Below are positions 10,405 through 22,093 of a stretch of DNA of 64,000 bases, in pieces. A model generated the notes under the pieces. It was not told the DNA's origin and made no database searches. It saw only the letters and a program-made list of their open reading frames with translations. Position numbers and translations under genes: made by a program. Source of the DNA: Neocallimastix lanati (nom. inval.) (lineage: Eukaryota; Neocallimastigomycota; Neocallimastigomycetes; Neocallimastigales; Neocallimastigaceae); the NCBI GenBank assembly GCA_016946835.1, contig JACVTC010000070.1, positions 1-64,000 on the forward strand, read 5' to 3'. The stretch's first letter is position 1. Each line of letters starts with the position of its first letter.

Positions 10405-13400
10405 CTATATTGTAGCTGAGTTATATTTTACTATATTTTTGAGGTGTACATTCCGATTTAATAATATTCCTGAATTTGGATCAGCTAACGTAACTGTATT
10501 AAACTTTTTCTTGATTACTTTTAAAGGTCCATTAAAATAAGGTTCTAGTTTAGTTCTACTAAAGTTTCTAACTAGGACTAAATCTCCCTCCTTGATTTCC
10601 TTAGCCTGATTCATACTTTGTTTTTCTTCTCGTCTAACAGCCCAATATTTATTTGCATTTTTCACATTTTCTGATGCTTCTATGGTCCATCTATAATGAG
10701 ATATAAACTTTTCCAATAGAATTTCATCAGAAGATTTATTTATACCTTTAGTCGGTCTTGCAGCTATATCAAAAGGTTGTTGGTCTTCACGACCATAAAC
10801 TAATTCAAAACTAGAATGGTTAGTGGTACTATTTTTAACGGTTCTTAAAGCCCAGAGAGCAGAGGGTAATACCTCATCCCAATCTTTATTTTTTTGTCCC
10901 AAGCAATCTAAGGAGTTTACCAATTTCTTTATTACGATTTTCCGTAAGTCCATTAGATTCGGGATGATATGTTGTAACAAATTTTATATATACATCATAT
11001 AGATCTAAAAATATTTTAGTCATATCTGATGTAAATTGGGCACCATTATCGGTGGTAATTACTTGGGGAACTCCATGACGAGAAAATACGTTAATAAGGA
11101 ACTTAATTACGTCTTTAGAAGTGATATTTTCAGTCGGTTCTGCTTCTACCCACTTAGTGAAATAATCAACAGCTACTATTATATATTGATTATTACTTCT
11201 AGTTTTAACCAGTGGACCGATAATGTCCAAACCAAGATGTACAAAAGGTCCTTCCACTTTAGTAGGTAGATTTTCTGTAGGCTCTGGATAAGGTTGTGGT
11301 CGATTTAATTGACATTTTTCACACTTACTGACAACACGTTTAACATCATTCACCATGTCGTTCCAATAATAACTCTTACGTAAACGTTGATAAGTCTTAT
11401 AATAACCATCGTGTCCAATATTATGAGCCTCTAATATTAATTTTATTCTTTCATTAAGATCGGTTACTAATTTTCTATAATTGTTACCATCAATAAAGTA
11501 GTCAATACCATCAATAGTGGTGAATTTTTCATTGATAAAATCATGTATTACTTTGGATAATAAGGCTTCATTTTCATCATTCGTAATATCATGGTTAATT
11601 ATTTTCGTAGCTAAAACTACATTTTCTTTATTATTTTTCATTCGGGATAGGGCATCAGCAAGCACATTCTTTTTACCGGTTTCATATCTAATGTCTACAC
11701 CAAGCATACTAGCTGTCAAACACCATCTAGTTTGCCTTGCATTATGTGGTTCCTTATTTTTGAACAACCCTAGTAACGGTTTATGGTCCGTATATACAAT
11801 AGTTGGTATTGGATTTCCATCTATATACGGTTTTAATTTAGTTATACAATAATATAGGGCAGCACCTTCTAGGTCAGTTATACCATAATGCTTTTCTGCT
11901 CTGGTCAAACTTCTACTAATAAAGTGAATAGGGTGTTCTTTTCCAGTTTCATTATCTTTTTGTAATAACACACCTCCTATTCCATCATAAGAAGCATCGG
12001 TACGTATAATAAATTCTTTATCAAACTGAGGGAAACTTAATATGGGTGCATTTATTAGTTTTTCTTTCAGTACTTCAAACGATTTTTGGTGTTCACTAGT
12101 CCAAACATACTTCACACCTTTCCTTAATAATTTACACAAACACGCAGTAATTTGTGAATATTTATCGATGAAATTTCTATAGTATCCAACAGCTCCTAAA
12201 AATGAACGTAATTCATGGATGTCCTGAGGGGGTTTCCAATCTCTGATAACCTCGATTTTACTATCAAGAGGTTTTAAGCCTTTAGTGGTTAATCTATGCC
12301 CCAAAACATTCACTTCTGTTTTCATGAAGTGACACTTTTCAATATTAAGTTTTAATCTATTTTCTTTGAGTATGGATAAAACTTGTTGAATATGTTGGAG
12401 GTGTTCTTCAACTGTTTTAGAGTATATAAGTATATCATCGATAAAATTATAAACACACTTTCCTATTAAAGGAAATAGGATTCTATTCATTTCTCTTTGA
12501 AAGGTTGCAGGAGCGTTGGTTAGACCAAATGGCATAACTTTAAATTGGTAGTTACCAAACTTAGTGGTGAAAGTTGTTATACCAATACTTTCTTCCTCCA
12601 TTAAAATTTGGTGATATCCAGAGTATAAGTCAATGGTAGTGAAGATAGTTGCACCATTGAGACTATCAAAAATTTCATCAATGTATGGTATAGAATAAGA
12701 ATCCTTTATAGTAGAATCATTAACCTTCCTATAATCTACACACATACGCCATTTCCCATTAGGCTTTGGTACTAGAACAATAGGCGAAGACCATTCAGAA
12801 TTTGAAGGCTCAATTAACTTTTTATTAATTAACTTAGTTAATTCTTCCTTTAAAATATCTGTCTTTAATTTTGTTAGCCGATAAGCTCTTTGTTTTATAG
12901 GTTTGGTACCAGCTTTTAGATTTATTTTGTGTGGTGAAAGCAATGATGGTGTTAATTCCTCAGACGACGTAGCAACAATTTCTATATTGTCCTCTAATAG
13001 GTGTATTATATCAGTTCTATATTTTTCATTTAGAGTATTCATAAATATTGTATTATGTATATATTCCATAGGTGGTAATCCTTCTAATTTCTTTAATTCC
13101 CCACCAGCATATTTTTCCTTACTATTATCCTCAAGTAATTTGTTAACACTACAAATATATTTTTCGTCAATTGCAGAATTATTTATTGGTGTAATAGAAC
13201 TGATAGTACCATCCATGTTATATTTACATAAGCAATTATTTAAGGGATTAATAAATAATCTATTATCAACTATAGTTTTTAAATTAATTAGCATGTCATA
13301 AAATGGTTCCTCTTTTTCTACAATTCGGAAATCAATTAACAATGAAAGCTCATTAATTTTCACAGGTATCCTAACGACTATTCCTTCAGAGTATTCATCG

Positions 13401-14515
13401 TCTCTAGTGGCAAGCATTATTCTACCACAACTATGACCAACAACGGTATATTGGTATGGTAGAGAATTATAATATTTTTGTGACATAATATTTAAATTAC
13501 TACACGTATCAATAAGTAATTTTCCAGATACACCATCAACAGAGGCATCTACCATTGCAATATCCTCCTCTGTTATTTCTGTACTTTTACTTTTATAGTT
13601 ATGATCAACATTATTAACTAATGTTGTAGTAGCAACTACATTATTAATAGCGCCAACAACATTAGTGGTGGCTTTTACTAGTTTTAAACCTTGGGAAACT
13701 TGACTTCTTATTTTAGGCGCAGCATTCCAAAGCTGTCCAAAGGTAATATTACACTTGGTATTGCTTAAATCATCCCATACATCATATTCCTTATAATTAG
13801 AAAGCATTTTAATAATTCGATTTACCCGAGGTATTTTCATACTATTATTATTATCATTATTATTATTATTATTAATACCATCTGTATTAATTAATTTATT
13901 CAATATATTTTTATTATTCGTTACATGATTATTATCGATAATAGTTTCATTATTATTAATATTAATAGTATTATTATTATTAATATCATTTACGACTGGG
14001 GTTTTTCTAATAGTTCCGTTGTTTCTATTATTAGGATTACTAGTATTATTATTATTATTTTTGTCTTTTTTTCTTTCTCTAGTTTGGTTAATTTCCCTTG
14101 GAGCTTCTACATTATCAACTTTTGAAGTTATTTCCTCTTTATTAGTAATTAAGTTTACATTAGACTGACTGGATGATGCAGTTTCGAATTCTTTAGAATT
14201 AGTACTAGATTTCAAAAATCTTTCTTTATCACGTATTGCTTTTTCAATTTTCTTTTCTTTATTGATATTTGGTTGCATAATTATTGATGTTTGCAACTGT
14301 TTCTTATGAGGTATCACCTCTTCAGTTTCCAATTCTCTTTCTTTTCTTTTTCTTAATGCAGGAGTGTTTATAGGTCGTGGATTATCACGTAGGCTTTTAT
14401 GAATTTTCCTTCCTTTTCCATTATCTAACTCAACATCACTTTCATCAAGTTTTCTTTTTGCCGCACCGACAAAATATTCTCCTACCTGATCATGACTTTT
14501 GATAGTATAATCCAC
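10405..14515 (-). pseudogene. pol: Element B pol (protease, RT, RNase H, integrase), about one break
   Basis: The parts in order are a Lys/Asn-rich N-terminus, an aspartic protease motif LLIDTCSNLN near residue 335, RT with FIDD near 692, RNase H with TDASYDGIGG near 840, the integrase HHCC finger (HNIGHDG ... CEKCQLN) near 1028, and a DDE core. The sequence is close to element C pol, including FIDD rather than YIDD and Cys in the protease motif. It reads in the -1 frame relative to gag. The reading frame is broken about once, so this copy is a fossil despite young LTRs. Confidence 0.9.
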
Positions 14516-14581
14516 TCTGTAGTCTTTACTTTCTGCATCAGAAGAATTGGAAGTATATTTTAATGAAGCTATTTTTTTGAT

Positions 14582-14614
14582 GGGAGTGCTTCCTCTCCCT
14601 TCTACTGGTTTAAA
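14582..14614 (-). promoter_or_regulatory. -1 ribosomal frameshift module of element B
   Basis: On the element strand TTTAAAC (plus 14608-14614) is in gag phase just before the gag stop. An 8-nt spacer leads to a GGGAG/CTCCC hairpin (plus 14582-14586 with 14595-14599) with an 8-nt loop. Stem and heptamer match A and C, while loop and spacer differ. Confidence 0.87.
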
Positions 14615-15561
14615 GGTCCTTTGGAAAAAATCTGTTTCTTATTTTCTTCTATAATGGCTTGTAGTTTGGGACAATGTTGTTGATAATGTCCAGGTTCCTT
14701 ACAGAAGAAACAGGTTTTGACGGTAGAGTTTCTTGGTCCACGTGTAAGGTTCTCCCTTTCACTTTCATCAGAAACTTTCCTATTGTCCCTGTTTTCATAA
14801 GTATTTCTTGGTGGTGAACTACGACTCTTATTATAATTATTATTATTATTGTTGGAAACATTTCTATTAGGACTTGGTACACGATGTAACCTCACAGCAA
14901 GTCTATCCACTTTTTCTGCAATTTCATAAGCCTTTGAAAGTGGTATATCATCAATTAAAGTTACTCTTTTCCAGGCCTCAATATTATTCTCAAGTGCATC
15001 AGCATAGTCCAAGATACTGATTTGTTTTTTGTGAGTTTTATCTAATTTTAAATATAATGTCCGATATCTTTTATTAAAATCCCTTACTTTTTCATTTCTA
15101 CCAATTTTAAGAGCACGCAATTCCCTTAATAAGGTATTCTGATCTTCCTTTGCCCTATAGAATACTTCAAGAGCGTTGACGATCTCGACAAAAGAAGGAT
15201 AACGGTTAGTTCTAACACTATCATTACTAGAACTACTTGAACTAGTAGAGCTACTGGTGCTAGATCCTGACATCTCACCAGTATCAGTGGAACCATTCAA
15301 TTCTACATTTTCTTCTGCTGTAGTAGCAGGTAGTTCTAATTCTTGGATAATTTGTCTTGGTTCACCAGTAGACGTTAATAGGCAAGCAACAAAAATAGTT
15401 TTTGGATCAGTGATATTTTGTAATTGGATCCATAACTCAATTTCAGAAGCCCAAGATTTTATATCCAAATGGTCCTTGTTTAATTTATCAACATATTTTA
15501 GTTCCTTTTTAAGATCTTTAAATGAAGGAACATTAGTAGTATCATTAGTAACTGAAGCCAT
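14602..15561 (-). CDS. gag: Element B Gag
   Basis: The start at 15561 (MASVTNDTTNVPS) is preferred over an ATG 15 codons upstream because it aligns with the start of element C gag. The protein is about 319 residues. It has a conserved segment DLKKELKYVDKLNKDHLDIKSW near the N-terminus, a Ser-rich linker (GSSTSSSTSSSSSSND), a conserved LRALKIGRNEKVRDFN region, and one CCHC knuckle CFFCKEPGHYQQHC near residue 284. It ends within the frameshift module. Gag forms the particle and packages element RNA. No break is seen in gag. Confidence 0.9.
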   Translation of the reverse strand: MASVTNDTTNVPSFKDLKKELKYVDKLNKDHLDIKSWASEIELWIQLQNITDPKTIFVACLLTSTGEPRQIIQELELPATTAEENVELNGSTDTGEMSGSSTSSSTSSSSSSNDSVRTNRYPSFVEIVNALEVFYRAKEDQNTLLRELRALKIGRNEKVRDFNKRYRTLYLKLDKTHKKQISILDYADALENNIEAWKRVTLIDDIPLSKAYEIAEKVDRLAVRLHRVPSPNRNVSNNNNNNYNKSRSSPPRNTYENRDNRKVSDESERENLTRGPRNSTVKTCFFCKEPGHYQQHCPKLQAIIEENKKQIFSKGPLNQ

Positions 15562-15606
15562 ATTTCTTGAGTAGAAATTATACAGTAATATAGGTAAAAT
15601 ATTCAA

Positions 15607-15619
15607 AATAAAAATAATA

Positions 15620-15687
<68 letters not shown>

Positions 15688-16250
15688 TTGTGTGTGTGAG
15701 TATGTTATAGATATATATAATATAGTATTAGAATTTATAAGTTTACAAACACTTCAGAGATTAGAAAAAAAAATAGGTAAGTTTACAAACACTTCAGAGA
15801 TAAAAAAAAAAATAAGTAAAATTTTTTTTTTTTTTTTTTTTTGTTTTTTTTTTTTTTTTTTTTTTTTTGTTTTTTTTTTGTTTTGTTTTATTTTGATATC
15901 CAAGATTAAAATATTTTATAATTATTGTTTATTAAATTATATCTTTATAGTTATTTATATGAGGTTCGAAATACACTTCGACCACCTACAAGAAATATAT
16001 TTTTAGGTTCGAATAACACTCGACCACCTAAGGAAATTTTATATTATTGGTTCGAATACCTTTCGATCACCAATAGAAGATATAATTATATTAAGGTTAT
16101 AAGCTCGAATGACACTTCGACCACTTATAATGATAATTATTTGGTTCAAGATACACCTCGACAACCAAATCAAACAGGTAGTAAAAAAAATATAGTAGTC
16201 CTTCTTCTTTGGCTCAATTTCACTTAACCACAGAGTAAGAACAGTAAACA

Positions 16251-16283
<33 letters not shown>

Positions 16284-17151
16284 GGAATTCAGTACACTAG
16301 AATTTCTTATATGTAGCACGGAATAAATTAATTGCTAAATTAAAAAAATTAATATGGAAAATTTATAAATATTTCTTATATATATATTATTAGCTTTATA
16401 TTATTTTCGGATCCGCAGATTCTTTACAGGGCCGTTCGACCTCCACTATTGAACCGTCAGAATAGTGAATATAACAGAGTAGTGTGTGCCTGTACGAACA
16501 CGGGACCTTACCACTTTTTCTATTCTGTTATCACTTGTATCACTAAACCTTATTCAATAATGCTCTACTACCTCCCTATGTGTAAAGCAATCCTTCTCCT
16601 ATTCTCTAATATAAACGTCTAATTTTTATATCTATATATATCAACAGTCTTGGTATCAATATATAGATACTATATATATGTATATATTTATAAATTTGAA
16701 TTTATAATTTCAATTATAATATAATTTAGTCGATAATATAAATACGAATTACTATATACACTTAATTGTAACAAAGCCTTAAGCTAAGGAGTTTTTCATC
16801 CAACAGCCGCCGATTACAATAAGTTATAAATTGTATAAAAGTATTCTTATATTAATGAATAAATGTATAATATAATTAAATTATTATTCTTACTAATTAG
16901 TACTTGACAGGAATAAATATTTCAAAGTTTTATATCACACTGTTTCTCTTGCACAAACAGAAATATAACAACTTTGTTGAATGAAATTATTTATCCAACT
17001 AATATAGTAAGGACGTAGGTGCTACTTTAAATTATTAATATTTATTTATGTATATATTATATTTCTATATTATTGTAAAAAAAATTTTTTTTTTTATTTA
17101 ATTAAATAAAATTATTGTGTATGTTTTAATATTAGTTTTTAATTTTGAAAT
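15607..17151 (-). other. Element B leader (5' untranslated)
   Basis: This 1.5-kb noncoding leader between primer site and gag contains a long poly-T run (15623-15685), a second T-rich run (about 15824-15885), the five-hairpin array (15962-16170) and a GC-richer structured-looking stretch (about 16405-16610). Confidence 0.8.
15962..16170 (-). repeat. Array of five covarying hairpins in element B leader
   Basis: Five units on the plus strand have perfect but different stems: AGGT/ACCT (15962-15987), TAGGT/ACCTA (16004-16030), TATTGGT/ACCAATA (16045-16075), TTATAAG/CTTATAA (16097-16130) and ATTTGGTT/AACCAAAT (16139-16170). Each encloses a related core (TCGA or TCAA ... TCGAYCA; last unit TCGACA). 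On the element strand this is stem, GGTCGA, loop, TCGA, stem, the same plan as in element C. Changing stems with kept pairing are a strong sign of selected RNA structure. Confidence 0.85.
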
Positions 17152-17168
17152 CCCCGATATCTCCACCA
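17152..17168 (-). other. Primer binding site of element B
   Basis: On the element strand TGGTGGAGATATCGGGG is identical to the site in element C and related to that in A. It lies 7 nt inside the 5' LTR end. It implies a tRNA ending CCCGATATCTCCACCA, not identified further. Confidence 0.8.
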
Positions 17169-17175
17169 AACTTTA

Positions 17176-18252
17176 TGTTATGGTTCGAGGAATTCAAAAA
17201 AAAAATTATATAATATTAAAACACAAAAAAAAAATTTTATTCTTTCACAATAATTTTTATTTATTTATTATATTTTTATTTTAATTTTTATTTTATTTTT
17301 ATTATTATTTTTATTTATTTATTTTATTTTTATTTTATTTTTATTATTATTTTTATTTATTTATTTTATTTTTATTTTATTTTTATTATTATTTTTATTT
17401 ATTTATTTTATTTTTATTTTATTTTTATTATTATTTTTATTTATTTATTTTATTTTTTTTTTTTATTTATTTATTTTTATTATTTCTATTTTTTTTTTCT
17501 TTTTTTTTTTTTTTCTCTCCCTCCTAAAAAGGGGTTCCAAGGTAGTCAATTTATATCTTTTTGAAGATATAAAAGTAGCAAAGCCTCTGGAAGTAGTTGA
17601 AGAGATGGAAAAACAATAGATTTTTAAATCTTATTGATTATTTCCTTATTGTAATAAATAGAAATTTTATTATTTCCTAATATTCAAATTAACCAAAATA
17701 AATCTATAATATAAAAGATGCATTATAGATAAGAATTAAACAAAAAAAAGAGAAGCAGTATTACAATAAAATTGAATACTTTAACTTAATTTTGATACTA
17801 ATTTAATATGTAATCTTATATATTAATTTGAATGACATAATAGAAAATAAAATACATTTATTAATATATGAAAAATCTTTTACAATTTTAAATACAGAAA
17901 ATTTTATTTTATTTATTTCTTTCATTTCAATTATTTCTTAATTCGAAAGACAGAAATATTGATAAAGTTATTTAAGTTGTTTATATACAGGAATTATTCC
18001 TTATTTAGAAAAATAATACTAAAAGTAATTAGTACTATGTTATTGCTAAACTCTCATAAATTTAATTTACCTTTATAAGGAATGAACATAAATTTAAATT
18101 AAATTTTATGTATAAACTTAAATTTTCAGATCAAATAATATAGTAAAATTATTAATGTAAAGAATACATAAATTTATTAATATTTTAAAATTCACCTTGA
18201 CTATATTAAAAGGTTTTTAATAAGAATCAATTTATTACTTCATTCTTTATCA
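17176..18252 (-). repeat. LTR of element B (5' copy)
   Basis: It is 1077 bp, the same length as 9305-10381 and apparently identical in sequence. It is followed directly by ACAGTTAG and LTR0 of the E/F family. Confidence 0.9.
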
Positions 18253-18884
18253 ACAGTTAGTAAAATTAGAACTTTGGTTCAATGGTTAGTTATACTGACC
18301 ATGACCAATACTTCATGGGTTCGACTCACACCTCAACCCATTTTGCATTAATAATTATTTTATTAATTATTTTATTAATTATTAATAATATCTTCTTGAA
18401 TATTCTTTCTGTATAAAATTATAGAAAGTTAAAGATTCTTTCGGTTCGTAATTCAACCGAAATGAATTTAGAAATTCTTATTATATAAATTATTTTATTC
18501 TTTTTTGATAAGATTCATTTTCATCAACTAAAATCTATATTCTAGAAACTTTACATTATTAATTATTACAAACATATTTCTAAATATTTCTTTAAAATTA
18601 TTTTTACATGTTAAAACTGTTTTTCCGTTAAAAGTATAAATAGTGCGAACTTCACGAATGGAAATATTTTTCTTCGTGCTTTTATTAATAATAATTAACG
18701 TATAAGTAATTCGAAATATTACCTTGTTGATTAATATTAATAATTATTTTAAATTTTATAATTAATAAAAAATATTTCTAATAAAACGAATTATTTATAC
18801 AGATAGTGTAAACCTATTGAGTTTTCTTCTTTTGTGTGTTTCTATACCCCGTCCCGCCGTTACAATAGAAGCACCTCCGTTACA
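18253..18884 (+). repeat. LTR0 of the E/F family (5' end missing)
   Basis: This copy matches the 644-bp LTR of the E/F family from about its 15th base to the GTTACA end. It carries the pol III-like boxes (A box 18275-18289, B box 18318-18328), the TATA box, and GTGCTTTTAT (18676-18685). The PBS-like ATAAAAGCAC follows at 18885. Confidence 0.88.
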
Positions 18885-19357
18885 ATAAAAGCACCTGCTA
18901 ATCCAAGCCCTCAATACCTTTGCGCTATCCCGCAGACATTCTACCGCACTTTTAGGAATTCTACTTTCTTAATATCTTTTGGCAATCGTTGGGTTTCTAC
19001 TTTTACTAATACCTACTCTTCCGGTTCTCTCTATCTTAATCTAATAATCTTTGAATAAATCTTTTTATCTACTATCTCTTTAATACCGGACTTCTATATC
19101 TTTTAATCTCGGATTCTATCTCCTCCCAGACGAATAATTACTGCCTATTGATTCCTATTCAAATTATCACCTTGTCTGTTTTGAGTTACCCTCACTATTA
19201 TATAATTCAATCCTTTGTATCTATTATATTACCGGATAATCCTAATCCTATGGTTGTTGAAATTAATTTTTATAACAAAAATTCTTGTACTACCCGATCA
19301 TATAATTCAAATTAAACTTGTACTACCCTATTAAGATAAAACTTACATTACCTTAAC

Positions 19358-19402
<45 letters not shown>

Positions 19403-19655
19403 GATAATATTAAATTAATCTTGTATTACCTTAACCCTTCAAAATTAATTCTAATATTTACCCAACAAAATTAATTAATAATTAGATAAATAATATTAAA
19501 TTAATTTAATAAGAAAAAAATTTTTAATTTTTAGATAAATATTTTAGATTAATTTAGTGAATAAATCAATTAGTTCTAGATAAATAAAAAAAAAAAAAAA
19601 AATTTTTTTTCATTTAATTTATTACAAAAATAATAAATTTTTTAAATTAGCTTAG

Positions 19656-19700
<45 letters not shown>

Positions 19701-19823
19701 ATAATAATAATAATATTAATAATTGTAATAATAATTTTTTATTTTTAATTATTTTAATAAATTACTTGCTTGAAATAATAGCAAGAAAAACCTGTTCAAT
19801 TTTATTTTTTTTTATTTATTTAT
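18885..19823 (+). mobile_element. Leader-only unit of the E/F family between two LTRs
   Basis: The 939 bp are almost identical to the first part of the leader of element E (35635-36573), starting at the self-primer site and ending at a T-rich run. The next LTR follows directly. There is no gag or pol. It is either a minimal nonautonomous LTR derivative or the remnant of a collapsed tandem copy. It contains two long A runs (about 19362-19397 and 19661-19698). Confidence 0.75.
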
Positions 19824-19842
19824 TGTAACGAAATCTTCAGTT
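19824..19842 (+). repeat. First 19 bp of LTR1, cut off by element C
   Basis: TGTAACGAAATCTTCAGTT is the exact start of the LTR seen whole at 40279 and 44627. The remainder resumes at 35010 after element C, with AGTT duplicated (19839-19842 and 35006-35009). Confidence 0.88.
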
Positions 19843-20338
19843 TGATAAGAATGTACTAAATAATGCATTCTTAATTAAATCTACGATTTATTTCTAATAC
19901 ATTATGTGTACATTATTATTTTTGTACTTTAATAAATTTTTAAATCCAAAGATCAAAAATTAAATCAAAAATTATATTAAACTTTATATTTTTATATTAA
20001 ATCTTATATTAATAGTAATATTTTTATATATTTAAAACTTATATTAGCAATATTAATAATAAATCTTATTTTTTTTATATTAATAATGAAAATTTATATT
20101 AATAATATTTTTATATATTGATAATTAAAAATTTATATATTATATTTTAACTTTTTATTATAAAATTTTATATCGAAATGTTTTATTTTATATTGAAAAA
20201 TATTTTATTTTATTAAAAACCTTTATATTAGAATAGTATTTTTATTTTTATTTGAATATTTTAACAGATTGTAATAAAAATTATAGCCAATTAAATAAAT
20301 TCTTATTAGTAATATTTTAGATATTTTTAAATAAATAA

Positions 20339-20403
<65 letters not shown>

Positions 20404-20702
20404 TTTTATTAATATTATAAATGTATTTTATTTATATTGTTATAATTAAATTTTATATAATTAATTATAAAAATCAATTTAAATTTAATAGTTTTTAAAA
20501 AAAAAAAATAAATAAAATGTAATTTAGTGGCAAGAACAACTTTTATGCCTTGAAAAAAAGTATAAATAGTTGTAAATTTTGCTACTAATTTTTAAATATC
20601 ATCAAATAAAATCAAATAAATTTATAAATAAAAATAATAAATAAATAAATAAAATTTGTGTTTCCTTACTTTATTTTTATTTAATTCTCTAAAACCTTAA
20701 CA
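19843..20702 (+). repeat. LTR of element C (5' copy)
   Basis: 860 bp with TGATAAGAATG...CTTAACA ends, repeated at 34146-35005. A TATAAATAG box lies at 20561-20569, and an A run of about 60 lies at 20340-20400. Confidence 0.92.
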
Positions 20703-20708
20703 TTTATA

Positions 20709-20725
20709 TGGTGGAGATATCGGGG
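20709..20725 (+). other. Primer binding site of element C
   Basis: TGGTGGAGATATCGGGG lies 6 nt after the 5' LTR and is identical to the site of element B. It pairs with the CCA-bearing end of a cellular tRNA that I cannot assign. Confidence 0.8.
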
Positions 20726-21110
20726 AATTAAATAGAAATAATAGTAAATAACATAGATTTTTTTTTAATTTTTTTTTTATTTTATATTGATAAACAAGTA
20801 AGTCGTTAATCCTTTGATTAACCCATGGCGCTTGTTTGATATATATATATAAAAAAAATTTTTTTTAAATAAGTAAAATTAAGATTCTAAAAAAACAAAT
20901 TTTGTAAAATTATAACAAGGAGCGGATAGAGCTCATACACAGTGTATTCTCAGATAGCAACAAATTAACTCTATTCATAGTAGGTTATTGAATAGTAGTT
21001 AATTTGGAGATTAATTGGAAAGTAGACGAAGGTATTTGGTTACCGACCCGGTAATAATAGTTCAACCTTCAACGTTTCAACACACGAAGGTGCGGGTACT
21101 TTCCAAGCAC

Positions 21111-21149
21111 TGGCGAATAAGGAGCTTACGTCACCGAAGGCGTAAGATT
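21111..21149 (+). promoter_or_regulatory. 39-nt leader block shared with elements E and F
   Basis: The block starts TGGCGAATAAGGAG and contains a 6-bp hairpin CTTACG/CGTAAG around TCACCGAAGG. The identical block is at 36742-36780 (E) and 41096-41134 (F). Upstream, GATAGAGCTCATACACAG in C is also matched closely in E and F. Function unknown. Confidence 0.8.
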
Positions 21150-21720
21150 GTTTTTTTTATATAATTTTTTTTACTTTTCTTTGTGCTAGTTATAAGGCAC
21201 TTTATTATATAAAGTATCAGACTTTGGCTAACTTCGCCATTTAAATTTTTTTTATTTTTTTTTATTACTGGTACTTTATTTGTTATATAATTCCTGTAAT
21301 AGAATCTTAATTTACTTTGAAAATATTGTGTTTTTAGTTAATTTTTATTAGTTAATAAAAATATTATTGAATACTTTTAAAATTTTTTTATTCCGTACAT
21401 AGATTATCGGATTAAGTTTATCCTACATAGTAATTGGGCTAGTGGGCTCTGAACTGCTATATTTTATATTGAATATAGTAATCGTGGCACACGCGTGGCA
21501 TGACACCATTAGGTAAGCTGCACGTCAGACAGTGTGTACTATCAGATTGTACGACAATAAAGATTATTTTTTTGTATTTAATAATTATAATTAATTAATA
21601 ATTTTATTAGCTATAACAATACAATATTTATCGTTTAAAAAGAAAAATTTTTGAAAGGTGAAAATAATAAATAAAACTTTGCTTCTAAATTTATTACTAC
21701 AAATATACTAAATTACAAAA

Positions 21721-21912
21721 TTCAAGTGGTCGATAAAGATTTCGAGCTTGAAAAATATTCTATTAAGTTGTCGATAAAGATTTCGAACTTAAAATTATTC
21801 TATTAAGTTGTCGATAAAGATTTCGAACTTAAAATTATTCTTAAAAAAGTAGTCGAAAAGAACCTCGTGCTTTATAATTTCTACTAAGTTGTCGATAAGG
21901 ATTTCGAGCTTA
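21721..21912 (+). repeat. Array of five covarying hairpins in element C leader
   Basis: The units are TTCAAG/CTTGAA (21721-21752), TTAAG/CTTAA (21763-21792), TTAAG/CTTAA (21803-21832), AAAG/CTTT (21846-21873) and TAAG/CTTA (21885-21912). Four enclose TKGTCGATAARGATTTCGAR; the fourth is more divergent but keeps GTCGA...TCG. The plan matches element B on its own strand, and both arrays lie upstream of gag. A packaging or dimerisation role is a guess. Confidence 0.83.
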
Positions 21913-22093
21913 TACTTACTAAAGAAAGCAAATAAAATTATTATTTTCAAAAATTACTAAGATATATTGTTTTAAAATTTGATTCGATATTAAATTACTT
22001 GTTAAATTATATTTTTAAAGTTGGACTTTCAAATTTATTCGTATTTAATAACCTCGTTAATTTACAATAAAAAAATTATTAACTAAAAACGAA

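Larger units (their letters stand above)
9305..18252 (-). mobile_element. Element B, Ty3/gypsy LTR retrotransposon, about one break in pol
   Basis: The element has LTRs of 1077 bp at both ends that look identical, a primer site, a leader with a hairpin array, gag, a frameshift module, pol and a polypurine tract. It belongs to the same lineage as A and C. Near-identical LTRs mean a young insertion. The flanking sequences of the two LTRs do not form a target duplication. Confidence 0.9.
20726..22093 (+). other. Element C leader (5' untranslated)
   Basis: This is a long noncoding leader, GC-richer than its surroundings at about 20920-21150 and 21400-21560. It holds a block shared with the E/F leaders (21111-21149) and a five-hairpin array (21721-21912) ending about 180 nt before gag. 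Confidence 0.82.

Noticed and set aside
18834-19058. 74-residue plus-strand ORF
   Set aside because: It overlaps the LTR0 end and E/F leader, is repeated at the leader of E without coding conservation, and matches no family.
21721-21912. CRISPR-like spaced repeats
   Set aside because: Units are hairpins with changing stems and no constant-length unique spacers, in a eukaryotic retrotransposon leader.
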